From: Myxococcales bacterium
GTDB lineage: Bacteria > Myxococcota_A > Polyangia > Haliangiales > Haliangiaceae
DNA: 64,000 nt
Direction: 5' to 3'
Assembly (NCBI GenBank): GCA_947483555.1
Contig: CANKMW010000005.1
Location: 62,001 to 126,000 of the forward strand
Below, piece after piece: positions 1 through 8,514 of the stretch. The notes under the pieces are model-generated. The model was not told the DNA's origin, did no database searches, and saw nothing but the letters and a program-made list of their open reading frames with translations. Each line of letters begins with the position of its first letter. Within the stretch, counting starts at the first letter, position 1. A program made the translations under genes and the position numbers.

Positions 1-241
1 GGGCGATGTTGGTGTGGCGGAGGTGCGCCGCGACCCGGGCCTCGCGAACGAACGACTTCACGAAGTCGGCGTCGGCGGACAGCCACGGCAGCATGCGCTT
101 GAGCGCGACCGGCTGCGAGATGCCCTCGATGCCCTGCTTCTTGGCGCGGTGCACGGTGGCCATGCCGCCCCGTCCGAGGCACTCGTAGAGGACGTAGGGC
201 CCGAAAGTCTCGCTCGGCTCGTCGCGGCGCTCCTCGCGCAT
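1..241 (-). CDS. Ser/Thr protein kinase, N-terminal part (cut by window edge)
   Basis: Reading leftward from the ATG at 241 gives about 80 residues that are clearly the N-lobe of a Hanks-type Ser/Thr kinase: a glycine-rich loop (LGRGGMATVH, about residues 18-27), the ATP-binding lysine in VALKRML and a helix-C glutamate in FVREARVAAHL. The rest of the kinase lies outside the window, so substrate, membrane segments and sensor domain cannot be judged. Multiple such Pkn kinases are normal in Myxococcota. The start is the first ATG before the kinase fold and leaves a short 12-residue leader. Confidence 0.85.
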   Translation of the reverse strand, partial: MREERRDEPSETFGPYVLYECLGRGGMATVHRAKKQGIEGISQPVALKRMLPWLSADADFVKSFVREARVAAHLRHTNIA

Positions 242-398
242 GGCGCGCTATCTTTGCACACCGCCGACCAGCCGGCGCGACAATGCGCGACCGGATGGTG
301 AGGTGCCTCGTGGACCCGGTTTCGCCGTGATCCGGGCCGGGAGCGCTTTCATGACCAAATTTTGACCTGGCGAGGAGGCGGCCGGGCGGGCGGTCGCC

Positions 399-404
399 TA
401 GGTT
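399..404 (+). promoter_or_regulatory. Candidate -10 element (TAGGTT) of the desaturase gene
   Basis: The hexamer ends 6 nt before the ATG at 411, so transcription would begin at or next to the start codon. The surrounding CGGTCGCCTAGGTTCG closely matches CGGTTGCCTAGCATCG in front of the gene at 19922. The rest of 242-410 holds no gene; a TGACC direct repeat (352-356 and 363-367) could be an operator. Confidence 0.5.
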
Positions 405-410
405 CGGGCC

Positions 411-1490
411 ATGTCGTCGCCCGACCTGGGGTCGTTGCGCGGAGAGCTCCGCGCGGCGGGAGTCTTCGAGCACTGCGAGCTGCGCGGCTGGATCCAGCTC
501 GGCGTGTTGCTGGCCGGGGTGGCGGCCTGCCTGGTCGGGGTCGCGGTCGGGCCGTGGTGGTCGGTCGCACCGCTCATCATCGCCGCCGGGATCCTGGGCA
601 CCAGCGCGGCGATGCTTGGACACCAGGGCAGCCATCGCAGCTTCTCGGCATCGCCGGCGCGCAACGCCCTCTTGGTCCACCTCATCTTCCCGCTCTTCGG
701 TGGGCTGTCGGCGCGTTACTGGCGCGAGAAGCACGACCGCCTGCACCATGGGCACCCCAACGTCGACGGTCAGGATCCCGATATCCGGCCGTTTCCGTTC
801 GTCTCGAGTCGCGAGGAACACCTGCGCTGCGGTCCGGTCCGGCGCTGGTTCCACCGCCGGTTCCAGGCCTCGCTGTTCTGGCCCCTGACGACCCTGATGG
901 CGGCCGGGATGCGCCGGTCCTCGATCCTCTACGTGGCCTCCGACGCCCGGCGCGGCATCGATCGCGGCTGGCTCCTCGACGCCGGCTGCCTGACGGCGCA
1001 CTACACCGGCTGGCTGCTGGTGCCGTCGCTGGTGTGGGGCCCGCTGGCCGCGTTCGGGCTCTACGCGTCGATGTGGATGGTCGGCGGGGTCATGCTCGCG
1101 ATGGTCTTCGCCCCGGCCCACATCGGGTTGCCGATCGTGCGCGACCAGAATCACGACTGGATCCACCAGCTCGAGACCACGCGCAACCTCGAGCTGTCGC
1201 GCTTCACGTCGTGGCTGTTCGTCGGCCTCGACTATCAGGTCGAGCATCACCTGTTCCCGCGCATCCCGCACCAGCACCTGCCGCGCGCCGCGGCGATCAC
1301 GTCGGCGTGGTGCCGCCGCCAGGGTCTGCCCTACCTGAGCCTGCCGTACAGCGCGGCCTTCATCGACGCCACCCGCTTCATGGCGACCGCCTGGAAGCGT
1401 GAGACCTCGACCGCCGCGGAGGTGCGTTCCCGCAGCAGCCAGATCACCGCGGGGGCGGCGGCGCCCGGCGGGGCTCGACGCGCAGCGTAG
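411..1490 (+). CDS. Membrane fatty acid desaturase
   Basis: A 359-residue integral-membrane di-iron desaturase that would put double bonds into membrane acyl chains. The three histidine clusters are visible: HQGSH, then HDRLHHGH, then YQVEHHLFP near the C-terminus. Hydrophobic stretches lie at about residues 30-70 and 185-230. The family uses electrons from ferredoxin or cytochrome b5-type donors; none is encoded next door. The next gene on the same strand is an acyltransferase 46 nt downstream, so the pair probably works in lipid remodelling. Regiospecificity cannot be read from the sequence. Confidence 0.9.
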   Translation: MSSPDLGSLRGELRAAGVFEHCELRGWIQLGVLLAGVAACLVGVAVGPWWSVAPLIIAAGILGTSAAMLGHQGSHRSFSASPARNALLVHLIFPLFGGLSARYWREKHDRLHHGHPNVDGQDPDIRPFPFVSSREEHLRCGPVRRWFHRRFQASLFWPLTTLMAAGMRRSSILYVASDARRGIDRGWLLDAGCLTAHYTGWLLVPSLVWGPLAAFGLYASMWMVGGVMLAMVFAPAHIGLPIVRDQNHDWIHQLETTRNLELSRFTSWLFVGLDYQVEHHLFPRIPHQHLPRAAAITSAWCRRQGLPYLSLPYSAAFIDATRFMATAWKRETSTAAEVRSRSSQITAGAAAPGGARRAA

Positions 1491-1493
1491 ACG

Positions 1494-1534
1494 GCGCCGA
1501 GCATGAGATGCGCGCCGAGCATGAGATGCTCGGC
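1494..1534 (+). repeat. 18-bp tandem duplication that creates a perfect hairpin before the acyltransferase start
   Basis: GCGCCGAGCATGAGATGC occurs twice head-to-tail (1494-1511 and 1512-1529). The second copy with its flank forms a perfect 9-bp stem with a GAG loop (1514-1534), ending 2 nt before the proposed GTG start at 1537. It could hide the ribosome site, or end or stabilise the upstream transcript. There is no T tract, so it is not a typical intrinsic terminator. Confidence 0.6.
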
Positions 1535-1536
1535 TG

Positions 1537-2385
1537 GTGATTGCCACGCCGGCCTCGATCGTGCGCCCCGACCAGCGCGAGATCGCCCTCGCGCTCCGGC
1601 TGCTGGCGCCGTGGCGGGCCTTCACCGACCCGATGTTCGTCGGGCTCGAGCACATCCCCGACGACCGACCGCTGCTCCTGGTCGGCAATCACACGCTGTT
1701 CGGCTTGCTCGACGCGCCGCTGCTGTTCGCGGAGGTGTATCGACGCAAGGGCATCTTGCTGCGTGCGCTCGGCGATCACGCCCACTTCAAGATCCCGGTG
1801 TGGCGCGACCTCTTGACCCGCTTCGGCACCGTCGACGGCACCCGTGAGAACTGCGCCCGGCTGATGGCGGCCGGCGAGGCCCTGCTGGTCTTCCCCGGCG
1901 GCGCCCGCGAGGTCGCCAAGCGGCGCGGCGAAAAGTACCAGCTGATGTGGAAGGAGCGGCTCGGCTTCGCCCGCCTGGCGCTGCGACACGGGGCGACCAT
2001 CGTCCCGTTCGCGGCCGTGGGCGCCGAGGACGCCTACGACGTGGTGCTCGACGCCGACGACGTCATGGCCAGCCCGATCGGGCCGTTGCTGCGCAAGCTG
2101 CGGGTGCGCAGCGACGTCATCATGCCGCTGGTGCGCGGCGTGGCCGGCCCGTTGCCGCGCCGCGAGCGCTTCTACTTCGCCTTCCGTCCACCGGTGCCGA
2201 CCGCCGGCCTCGGCGGTGACAGCGACGCGGCCGCGACCGCGCTCCGTGACCTCGTGCGGGCCGAGGTCGAGGCGGGCATCGCCGACCTGCTCGCGATCCA
2301 GGCCGCCGATCCGGGCCGCCGCCCGGGGCGGCAGGGCACCGTCATGCGCGGACGCGGCCGGTCCACACCGCCAGGCCGACCTTGA
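1537..2385 (+). CDS. DAGAT/PlsC-like acyltransferase
   Basis: A 282-residue protein with the diacylglycerol acyltransferase-like pattern: LLLVGNHTLFGLLDAP holds the catalytic histidine of the NHxxx-D type motif, and LLVFPGGAREV is the family's FPGG block. It would transfer an acyl group to a glycerolipid or alcohol, at or near the membrane. The start is uncertain: GTG 1537 directly follows a hairpin, and GTG 1561 is also in frame. The 3' end overlaps the convergent NrfD gene by 44 nt (2342-2385). The neighbour upstream is a desaturase, which supports a lipid role; storage-lipid and phospholipid synthesis are both possible. Confidence 0.8.
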   Translation: MIATPASIVRPDQREIALALRLLAPWRAFTDPMFVGLEHIPDDRPLLLVGNHTLFGLLDAPLLFAEVYRRKGILLRALGDHAHFKIPVWRDLLTRFGTVDGTRENCARLMAAGEALLVFPGGAREVAKRRGEKYQLMWKERLGFARLALRHGATIVPFAAVGAEDAYDVVLDADDVMASPIGPLLRKLRVRSDVIMPLVRGVAGPLPRRERFYFAFRPPVPTAGLGGDSDAAATALRDLVRAEVEAGIADLLAIQAADPGRRPGRQGTVMRGRGRSTPPGRP

Positions 2386-3562
2386 TGGCGACGGTGAGCA
2401 CCAGCAGGCCGAGCGCCCAGATGCCGGCCGTGACCTTCCACTCGGTCACCGTTGGCGTGTACTCGACCAGCTCGTGCAGCGTCGATGGCACGAAGCCAGG
2501 GACGATCAGCCCCATGCCCTTCTCGAGGTAGACGCCGAGGAAGGCGCAGCCGCAGGCGGCGAGCAGCCAGCGCTTGTCGGTCCGCGAGCGGGGCAGGTAG
2601 AGCAGCACGGCCGACGCGACGTTGAGCACCACCGCGGTCCAGATGTACGGCACCAGCGCGTGCTTGCCGTGGCTGCCGAAGAACAGATACTTCACCGCCG
2701 CGGAGTGGGCGCCACCGGTGTAGAGCGCGGTGAACAGCTCCGACCCGAGCATGAACAGATTGAGGAGCACCGTGACGCGCATGATCTGCGACAGGGTGCG
2801 GATCGGACCGTCGCCGAAGGTGAGCCGCCCGCTCCAGCGCACGACCTCCAGCAAGACGATCACGAACGCCGGGCCGCTGATGAAGGCCGTGGCCAGGAAG
2901 CGCGGCGCCAGCAAGGCCGAGTTCCAGAACGGCCGACCACCCAGGCCCTGATAGAGGAACGCGGTCACGGTGTGGATCGAGATGGCCCAGAAGATCGAGA
3001 GGAAGACGAACGGCAGGTACCAGCGCTTGCGCGGCGCGCGGCCGAGGTAGCGCTGGTACATGAGGTAGCCAGCGATGTGGAGGTTGAGCAGGAGGTATCC
3101 GTTGAGCACCAGCACGTCCCAGGTCAGCATCGACACCGGCCAGTGGAACCGACCGATGCCGGGAACGATGTGCCACATCCGATCCGGCCGCCCCATGTCG
3201 ACGACGATGAAGCCGAGGCAGACGACGATCGCCGAGATCGCGAGCAACTCGCCGATGATCACGACGTCGTGCATGTCGTGGTCGTCGTAGAGGTACGCCG
3301 GGATCACCATCATCACCGCGCCGGCGGCGAGGCCGACGCCGAACGTGAAGTTGGCGATGTACAGCCCCCACGACACGTGATCGGACAGGTCGGTGACCCG
3401 CATGCCGTGCTGGAGCTGGTGGCCCCATGCGTTGAGCCCGACCAGCGCGATCGCGGTGAGCACGGTCATCCAGGCGTAGAAGCGCCAGGTTCCGGAGAAC
3501 GCCAGCACCACGACGCGACGCAGGAAGCGCAGGTAGCTGAGCGGAGTGGCGGATGCGGTCAT
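2342..3562 (-). CDS. NrfD/PsrC-type quinol-oxidising membrane subunit
   Basis: A 406-residue polytopic protein with about nine hydrophobic segments and the NrfD/PsrC signature regions (WGLYIANFTFGVGLAAGAV and FIVVDMGRPDRMWHI). Members of this family bind menaquinol or ubiquinol in the membrane and pass electrons to a Fe-S partner. That partner is the gene directly upstream (stop 3570, 7 nt gap). Together with the tetrahaem lipoprotein it forms a three-gene leftward unit divergent from napDAB, so the likely role is quinol oxidation for periplasmic nitrate reduction in place of NapC or NapGH. That role is inference. The last 44 nt overlap the convergent acyltransferase gene. Confidence 0.88.
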   Translation of the reverse strand: MTASATPLSYLRFLRRVVVLAFSGTWRFYAWMTVLTAIALVGLNAWGHQLQHGMRVTDLSDHVSWGLYIANFTFGVGLAAGAVMMVIPAYLYDDHDMHDVVIIGELLAISAIVVCLGFIVVDMGRPDRMWHIVPGIGRFHWPVSMLTWDVLVLNGYLLLNLHIAGYLMYQRYLGRAPRKRWYLPFVFLSIFWAISIHTVTAFLYQGLGGRPFWNSALLAPRFLATAFISGPAFVIVLLEVVRWSGRLTFGDGPIRTLSQIMRVTVLLNLFMLGSELFTALYTGGAHSAAVKYLFFGSHGKHALVPYIWTAVVLNVASAVLLYLPRSRTDKRWLLAACGCAFLGVYLEKGMGLIVPGFVPSTLHELVEYTPTVTEWKVTAGIWALGLLVLTVAIKVGLAVWTGRVRA

Positions 3563-3569
3563 GGCGGGT

Positions 3570-4472
3570 TCACTCGTCGAAGAAGTAGAAGAAGCGCGGC
3601 CGGGTGCCGAGCTCCTCCTTGAGGACGTAGACCCGCTTGTGCTCGAGCACCCACCGGATCTCGCTGTCGGGATCGAGCATGTTGCCGAACACGCGGGCGC
3701 CGGTCGGGCAGGCCTCGAGGCAGGCCGGCAACAGGCCGCGGCGGGTGCGATGAAGACAGAACGTGCACTTCTCGACCACGCCCTGGGGACGGATCCGGTT
3801 CGACAGGTAGCCCTGGTCGGGGTTGATCTCGTCGGCGGGGATCTCCGGGCGCTGCCAGTTGAAGCGCCGCGCGTGGTACGGGCACGCGGCCTCGCAATAC
3901 CGGCACCCGATGCACCAGTCGTAGTCGACGACCACGATGCCGTCCTTCTCCTTCCACGTCGCCTCGACCGGGCACACCTTCACGCAGGGCGCGTCGTCAC
4001 ACTGGTGGCACTGCACCGGCATGTAGAACTTGCCCGGCGCCGGCACGGCGTGGTCGTAGTCGACGGTCCCGCGCTCCATGTCGAACGAGCCCTGCTCCAT
4101 CTCCAGGACGCGGATGTACGAGTTGTTGGTGCGACGATCGTGGTTGTTCTCCTGGTGACACGCCTCGGCGCACTTCCGGCAGCCGATGCAAGCGCGCAGG
4201 TTCAGCGCATAGCCGAACGACACGCCCTCCTGGGCCGGGGTGTCCTCGATGCGGACCTCCACCCCGTACGTTTCCTTCGTTTCGGCCTCCAGACGACGCA
4301 GGATTTGCGCAAGTTCCTCGGGTGATAACTCTTTGTAATGTTTACGTAGGACCTCGTCGAGCGAAAGATCTGCGGCCCATTGCGCCACCGGCTGGCCCGC
4401 ATAGGCGAAGGCCCCGGCGCCCAGCGTGGCGCCGACCACCTTGAGCGCGACGCGGCGCGTGGGAGCTGACAT
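3570..4472 (-). CDS. Periplasmic four-cluster Fe-S protein (NrfC/DsrO/HybA-like), Tat signal
   Basis: A 300-residue electron-transfer subunit. The N-terminus carries a twin-arginine signal (TRRVALK, residues 5-11) followed by a hydrophobic stretch, so it is probably exported folded. Sixteen cysteines make four [4Fe-4S] sites: CIGCRKCAEAC (from residue 95), CHQCDDAPCVKVC, CIGCRYCEAAC and CTFC...CLEAC. It should accept electrons from the NrfD protein encoded 7 nt downstream and hand them to haem proteins. The start ATG shares its A with the stop of the upstream cytochrome gene (TGATG), indicating translational coupling. Relatives serve nitrite, sulfite and hydrogen metabolism; only the neighbourhood points to nitrate. 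Confidence 0.9.
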   Translation of the reverse strand: MSAPTRRVALKVVGATLGAGAFAYAGQPVAQWAADLSLDEVLRKHYKELSPEELAQILRRLEAETKETYGVEVRIEDTPAQEGVSFGYALNLRACIGCRKCAEACHQENNHDRRTNNSYIRVLEMEQGSFDMERGTVDYDHAVPAPGKFYMPVQCHQCDDAPCVKVCPVEATWKEKDGIVVVDYDWCIGCRYCEAACPYHARRFNWQRPEIPADEINPDQGYLSNRIRPQGVVEKCTFCLHRTRRGLLPACLEACPTGARVFGNMLDPDSEIRWVLEHKRVYVLKEELGTRPRFFYFFDE

Positions 4473-5056
4473 CAATGATCTCCGTTCGATCGGTGCCGAG
4501 TGAGTCCGTGGTCGCGTGGCGGCAGCACGGGCAGGGTGGGCTGGAACGCAGGCGAGTGCGGGTCGTGGCAGTCGACGCAATGGTTGCGGACTCGGCCACC
4601 AACGGAGAGATCCCAGTGCCCGGTCATGCCGCCATGTGAACCGTGGTCGTAATCGCGGGTCTGCGGACCGTGGCACTGGCGACAGAGCACGATGGCGTCA
4701 CGCATGTCGACGGTGGTGCCGTCCGCTCGCCGCAGCGAGCGCTGGTCACCAACGACGTGGCAAGAGCCGCAGCTCAGCGCGCAGTGATCGAACTCGAGCC
4801 CCTGATGGAACTCGTCGAGCTCCGCGGTCGTCGACGGCAGCTGGGTCGGGGTTCGCAGCGTATGGCACGTGACGCAGGCGACGCGGACCGGGCGTCCAAG
4901 CGGGTCGGTGTCTCCAGTCGCGACGCTGGTCAGGCGCTCGGGCTGGTGGATCTCGACCCGGCCGACCGGTGGCCCGGGTGGCGGGCGCAACGGGCGTGGT
5001 GAATCGCCGCCACAGGAGGCGAGCAGCGCGATCGACATCGCGGCGAGACGGGACAT
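4472..5056 (-). CDS. Tetrahaem cytochrome c lipoprotein
   Basis: A 194-residue protein with a lipoprotein signal (LLASC, Cys15) and four CXXCH haem-binding motifs at residues 61-65, 96-100, 125-129 and 160-164, with further histidines available as axial ligands. It is first in a leftward unit with the Fe-S and NrfD genes and is divergent from napD. Its most likely job is to carry electrons from the quinol-oxidising pair to the NapAB enzyme. It does not look like NapC, whose signal anchor and haem spacing differ. An in-frame GTG lies 4 codons upstream; ATG 5056 was chosen because it gives a compact lipoprotein leader. Confidence 0.88.
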   Translation of the reverse strand: MSRLAAMSIALLASCGGDSPRPLRPPPGPPVGRVEIHQPERLTSVATGDTDPLGRPVRVACVTCHTLRTPTQLPSTTAELDEFHQGLEFDHCALSCGSCHVVGDQRSLRRADGTTVDMRDAIVLCRQCHGPQTRDYDHGSHGGMTGHWDLSVGGRVRNHCVDCHDPHSPAFQPTLPVLPPRDHGLTRHRSNGDH

Positions 5057-5077
5057 GAGCACGCGGCTGGTTTTGCA

Positions 5078-5099
5078 CCTCCCGCGCCAGCCCGGGAGG
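5078..5099. promoter_or_regulatory. Inverted repeat in the divergent nap control region
   Basis: CCTCCCG and CGGGAGG form perfect 7-bp arms separated by 8 nt in the 79-bp gap between the leftward cytochrome unit and napD. Placement suits an operator acting on both units, but I recognise no known nitrate, NO or FNR site here. Confidence 0.35.
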
Positions 5100-5135
5100 G
5101 CGCGGTTGGCCCGCACCTTGCTCATCGAAAGCGCG

Positions 5136-5375
5136 ATGGTCGTCAGCGCGCTCGTCCTCACCCTCACCTCGGTCCCCGCGCTCCGCGCGCGAGCCCTGGC
5201 GGTCCTGGTTGCCGATCCGCGCCTGGTGGTCGGCGAGGCGATCCGCGATCGTCTGCCGGTGGTCGCCGAGGCGGCGTCAGCGGGCGAGGGTGCGGCGCTG
5301 TGCGACGCCCTGGCCGAGCACGAAGGCGTGGTGCGCGTCGATGTGGTGGCGATCGACTTCGGGGAGGAGGCGTGA
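5136..5375 (+). CDS. napD: NapD-like maturation chaperone for NapA
   Basis: A 79-residue soluble protein beginning MVVSALVLTLTS. Size, ferredoxin-like alternation of strands and helices, and position immediately before napA fit NapD, the chaperone that binds the Tat signal of NapA and holds it back until the molybdenum cofactor is inserted. The ATG at 5136 starts at the conserved first strand; the frame is open further upstream but that stretch does not look like NapD. The stop shares an A with the napA start (TGATG). Confidence 0.8.
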   Translation: MVVSALVLTLTSVPALRARALAVLVADPRLVVGEAIRDRLPVVAEAASAGEGAALCDALAEHEGVVRVDVVAIDFGEEA

Positions 5376-7762
5376 TGGACCGCCGCGAGTTCCTCAAGGC
5401 CACCGCGATGGCGACCGCGGTAGCGGCGGCGGCGCGGCTCGCGTTGCAGGACGATGCGGTGGCACAGCCACGGGTCGACGGTGGCGTGACCTGGGACAAG
5501 GCGCCGTGCCGCTTCTGCGGCACCGGCTGTCACGTCCAGGTCGGCGTCAAGGGCGGGCGCGTGGTCGCGATCGCCGGCGATCAGAAGGCCGAGGTCAACA
5601 AGGGCCTGCTGTGCGTGAAGGGCTACCACGTCGGCCTCGCGCTCTACGGCAAGGACCGTCTCACGCGGCCGTTGCTGCGCAAGAACGGCAAGCTCGAGCC
5701 GATCACGTGGGACCAGGCGCTCGACGTGATCGCCGACCGCGTGATGGCCAATCCGGCCGGCTTCGCGGTCTATGGCAGCGGCCAGTGGACGATCCCCGAG
5801 GGCTACGCGGCACAGAAGTTGATCAAGGCCGGCATCGGCAACAACCAGATCGACCCCAACGCGCGGCTGTGCATGGCCTCGGCGGTGACCGGCTACCTGT
5901 CGACCTACGGCGTCGACGAGCCGGCGGGTTGCTACGACGACCTCGATCGCTGCGACGTGCTGCTGATGTGGGGCAACAACCCGGCCGAGATGCACCCGGT
6001 GCTGTTCTCGCGGGTGATCGACCGCCGCAGCCGCGGCGAGCAGGTGACCCTGATCGATCTGACGACGCGGCGGACGCGGACCAGCGGCTTCTGCGATCGG
6101 ACGATGCTGTTCAAGCCGCACGGTGACCTGGCGATCGCCAACGGCATCGCCCACCTCCTGCTCGAGCGCGGCACCTGGGATCAGGCGTTCGTCGACAAGT
6201 ACTGCAACTTCCGCAAGCGCACCGCGCCCCCGACGCTCGACGGTCAGGCCATGACCGCGGACGAGTATCGACGCGAGCTGGCGGCCTACACGCCGGCCCG
6301 GGTCGAGGAGCTGTCCGGCGTCTCGCCCGCCGATCTGTCGTACCTCGCCGACCTGTTCGGCGATCGCAAGCTGCGCATCACCAGCCTGTGGTGCATGGGC
6401 ATGAACCAGCACACCCGCGGCACCGCCATCAACGACCTCGTCCATGGCGTCCACCTGCTGTCGGGCCACTTCGGCAAGCCCGGTGACGCGCCGACCAGCC
6501 TCACCGGTCAACCGTCGGCGTGCGGTACCGTGCGCGAGGTCGGCACCCTCGCCCATGCGCTGCCCGGCGGCCTGGTGGTGGCCAAGGACGACCATCGCAA
6601 GGAGGCCGAGGCGATCTGGAACCTGCCGCCGGGCCGCATCAACGCCAAGCCCGGCTACCACACGGTCGAGATGTGGCGGCGGTTCTCGACGGCCAAGGAC
6701 CAGGGCGGCGACATCGACACGATCTGGGTCCAGGTCACCAACCCGGCCCGCAGCCTGCCCAACATCAACAAGCTGTTCGAGCCCAGTCGGAAGATCCCCG
6801 GCAAGTTCCTGATCGTCTCCGACGTCTACCCGACCGCGACCGCGATGGCGGCCGACCTGGTGCTGCCGAGCGCGATGTGGGTCGAGAAGAACGGCATGGT
6901 CGGCAACTCGGAGCGCCGCACCCAGCAGTGGTTTCGCATGGTGCCGCCGCCGGGCGAGGCCCGTGACGACTGCTGGCAGACGATCGCCGTGGCGCGCCGA
7001 CTCCACGATCGCGGCCACGCCGGCATGAAGGACAAGGACGGCCGCTTCCTGTTCCAGGTCGTCGACCAGGCGGGCGCGGTGGTGCCGGTGTGGGACTGGC
7101 GCCGCTACTACGACGTCAACGTCGACGAGCAGCTGTTCGAGGAGTACCGCAGGTTCTCGCGCTTCAAGCACAAGGACCTGGCGCCGTACGGCGAGTACGT
7201 CAAGGCGCGTGGTCTGCGCTGGCCGGTGGTCGAGCAACCCGACGGGAGCTGGCGCGAGACCAGGTTCCGGTTCGCGAAGTTCGATGACCCCTATGCGACC
7301 AAGGCCGAGCTCCAGTTCTATCACTCGGTCACCAAGGACGATCGCGCGCTGATCTGGTTCCATCCCTGGGAAGCGCCGCCGGAAGTTCCGGATCGCGACT
7401 ACCCGCTGTGGCTGTGCACCGGCCGCGTGCTCGAGCACTGGCACACCGGCACGATGACGATGCGCATCCCGCAGCTGCAGCGGGCGATGCCGCAGGCGTA
7501 CTGCGAGATGAACCGCGACGACGCGCGCGCGCTCGGCGTCGCCGACGGCGAGGTGGTGGTGCTCGAGAGCCGGCGCGGCAAGCTCGAGTTGCCGGTGTGG
7601 CTTGGCGGTCGCGGTGAGCCGCCCGCGGGGACGGTGTTCGTGCCGTTCTTCGACGAGTCGATCGCGATCAACGTGGCGACGCTCGAGGACCACGACCCGC
7701 TCTCCAAGCAGCCGGACTACAAGAAGTGCGCGGTGCGCGTGCGCCGCAAAGGGGCCGCGTGA
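5375..7762 (+). CDS. napA: Periplasmic nitrate reductase catalytic subunit
   Basis: A 795-residue molybdopterin oxidoreductase, close to the usual NapA length. It has a Tat signal (DRREFLKA, residues 2-9), a [4Fe-4S] site at Cys45, Cys48, Cys52 and Cys80, and the Mo-ligand cysteine Cys166 in PNARLCMASAV. Cysteine rather than serine or selenocysteine, together with linked napD and napB, fits a periplasmic nitrate reductase that reduces nitrate to nitrite. Close relatives include formate dehydrogenases and assimilatory nitrate reductases, but the partners argue for Nap. The 3' end overlaps napB by GTGA. Confidence 0.93.
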   Translation: MDRREFLKATAMATAVAAAARLALQDDAVAQPRVDGGVTWDKAPCRFCGTGCHVQVGVKGGRVVAIAGDQKAEVNKGLLCVKGYHVGLALYGKDRLTRPLLRKNGKLEPITWDQALDVIADRVMANPAGFAVYGSGQWTIPEGYAAQKLIKAGIGNNQIDPNARLCMASAVTGYLSTYGVDEPAGCYDDLDRCDVLLMWGNNPAEMHPVLFSRVIDRRSRGEQVTLIDLTTRRTRTSGFCDRTMLFKPHGDLAIANGIAHLLLERGTWDQAFVDKYCNFRKRTAPPTLDGQAMTADEYRRELAAYTPARVEELSGVSPADLSYLADLFGDRKLRITSLWCMGMNQHTRGTAINDLVHGVHLLSGHFGKPGDAPTSLTGQPSACGTVREVGTLAHALPGGLVVAKDDHRKEAEAIWNLPPGRINAKPGYHTVEMWRRFSTAKDQGGDIDTIWVQVTNPARSLPNINKLFEPSRKIPGKFLIVSDVYPTATAMAADLVLPSAMWVEKNGMVGNSERRTQQWFRMVPPPGEARDDCWQTIAVARRLHDRGHAGMKDKDGRFLFQVVDQAGAVVPVWDWRRYYDVNVDEQLFEEYRRFSRFKHKDLAPYGEYVKARGLRWPVVEQPDGSWRETRFRFAKFDDPYATKAELQFYHSVTKDDRALIWFHPWEAPPEVPDRDYPLWLCTGRVLEHWHTGTMTMRIPQLQRAMPQAYCEMNRDDARALGVADGEVVVLESRRGKLELPVWLGGRGEPPAGTVFVPFFDESIAINVATLEDHDPLSKQPDYKKCAVRVRRKGAA

Positions 7763-8514
7763 GCGATCGGCGCGGCCTCGAGATCGGCGTCGTGGTGGCG
7801 GTGGCGGTGGCCGCCGTCGGCTTGGTGTCGGGTGTCGAGAGCTCCAGTCGCGAGGTGATCTCGGAGGTCGATGGCCGAGCGCCGGTCGCGCCGCCACGCG
7901 CGGTCGAGGCCCGCTCCTATCGCGACATGCGAGGGCGGGCGTACGGTCCCAACGCGGGCCTGCCGAGCGAGTGGTGGAAGACCCTGCGCGGCGGCGATCC
8001 GGACCTGTTCGCGGCGGTGGCGCCGCAGACCCCGGTCGATCGGTCGGCGGCGTTGACGCGGCGGGCCGCTCGGCGCGCCTACGACGGCGCGCCACCGATG
8101 GTGCCGCACGCGGTCGATCAACTCGCGGTGCCGGCGTGCCTGGCGTGCCACCTCGATGGCGTCAGGGTGGCCGGGATCGGCGCGCCGGTGATGAGTCACC
8201 CGCCGCAGACCAGCTGCCTGCAGTGCCACGTGGTGATGAACGATCCGCGTCGCGGCGTCGTGACGCCGCCGCTGCCCGACAGCACGTTCGTCGGCCTGAG
8301 CGCGCCCCAGGATGGCGCGCGGGCCTGGAACGGCGCCCCGCCCACGATCCCGCACACCACGTGGATGCGCGAGCGCTGCGACAGTTGCCACGGCACCGGT
8401 GGCCTGCATGGCGTGCGGTCGACGCACCCGTGGCGGCAGTCCTGCACCCAGTGCCACGCCCCGTCGGCGGCGCTCGATCAGCGCGCGCCGGTGGCGCTGG
8501 GGACGGCGCCATGA
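7759..8514 (+). CDS. napB: NapB-like cytochrome c with a duplicated dihaem unit (four haems)
   Basis: A 251-residue protein with an N-terminal membrane anchor or uncleaved signal (residues 8-26) and four CXXCH motifs at 127-131, 153-157, 207-211 and 229-233. Two similar modules are visible: residues 107-158 open with AYDGAPPMVPH and end SCLQCHV; residues 189-234 open with AWNGAPPTIPH and end SCTQCHA. Ordinary NapB has one such module with two haems, so this looks like an internal tandem duplication. It should deliver electrons to NapA. The GTG start overlaps the napA stop by 4 nt and the stop overlaps the next gene as ATGA. Confidence 0.85.
   Translation: MSDRRGLEIGVVVAVAVAAVGLVSGVESSSREVISEVDGRAPVAPPRAVEARSYRDMRGRAYGPNAGLPSEWWKTLRGGDPDLFAAVAPQTPVDRSAALTRRAARRAYDGAPPMVPHAVDQLAVPACLACHLDGVRVAGIGAPVMSHPPQTSCLQCHVVMNDPRRGVVTPPLPDSTFVGLSAPQDGARAWNGAPPTIPHTTWMRERCDSCHGTGGLHGVRSTHPWRQSCTQCHAPSAALDQRAPVALGTAP

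Noticed and set aside
4472..8095. A leftward open frame of about 1200 codons opposite napA and napB
   Set aside because: Only its last 195 codons (the tetrahaem lipoprotein) are coding. The rest is the open antisense of napA in GC-rich DNA, low-complexity and Arg/His-rich.
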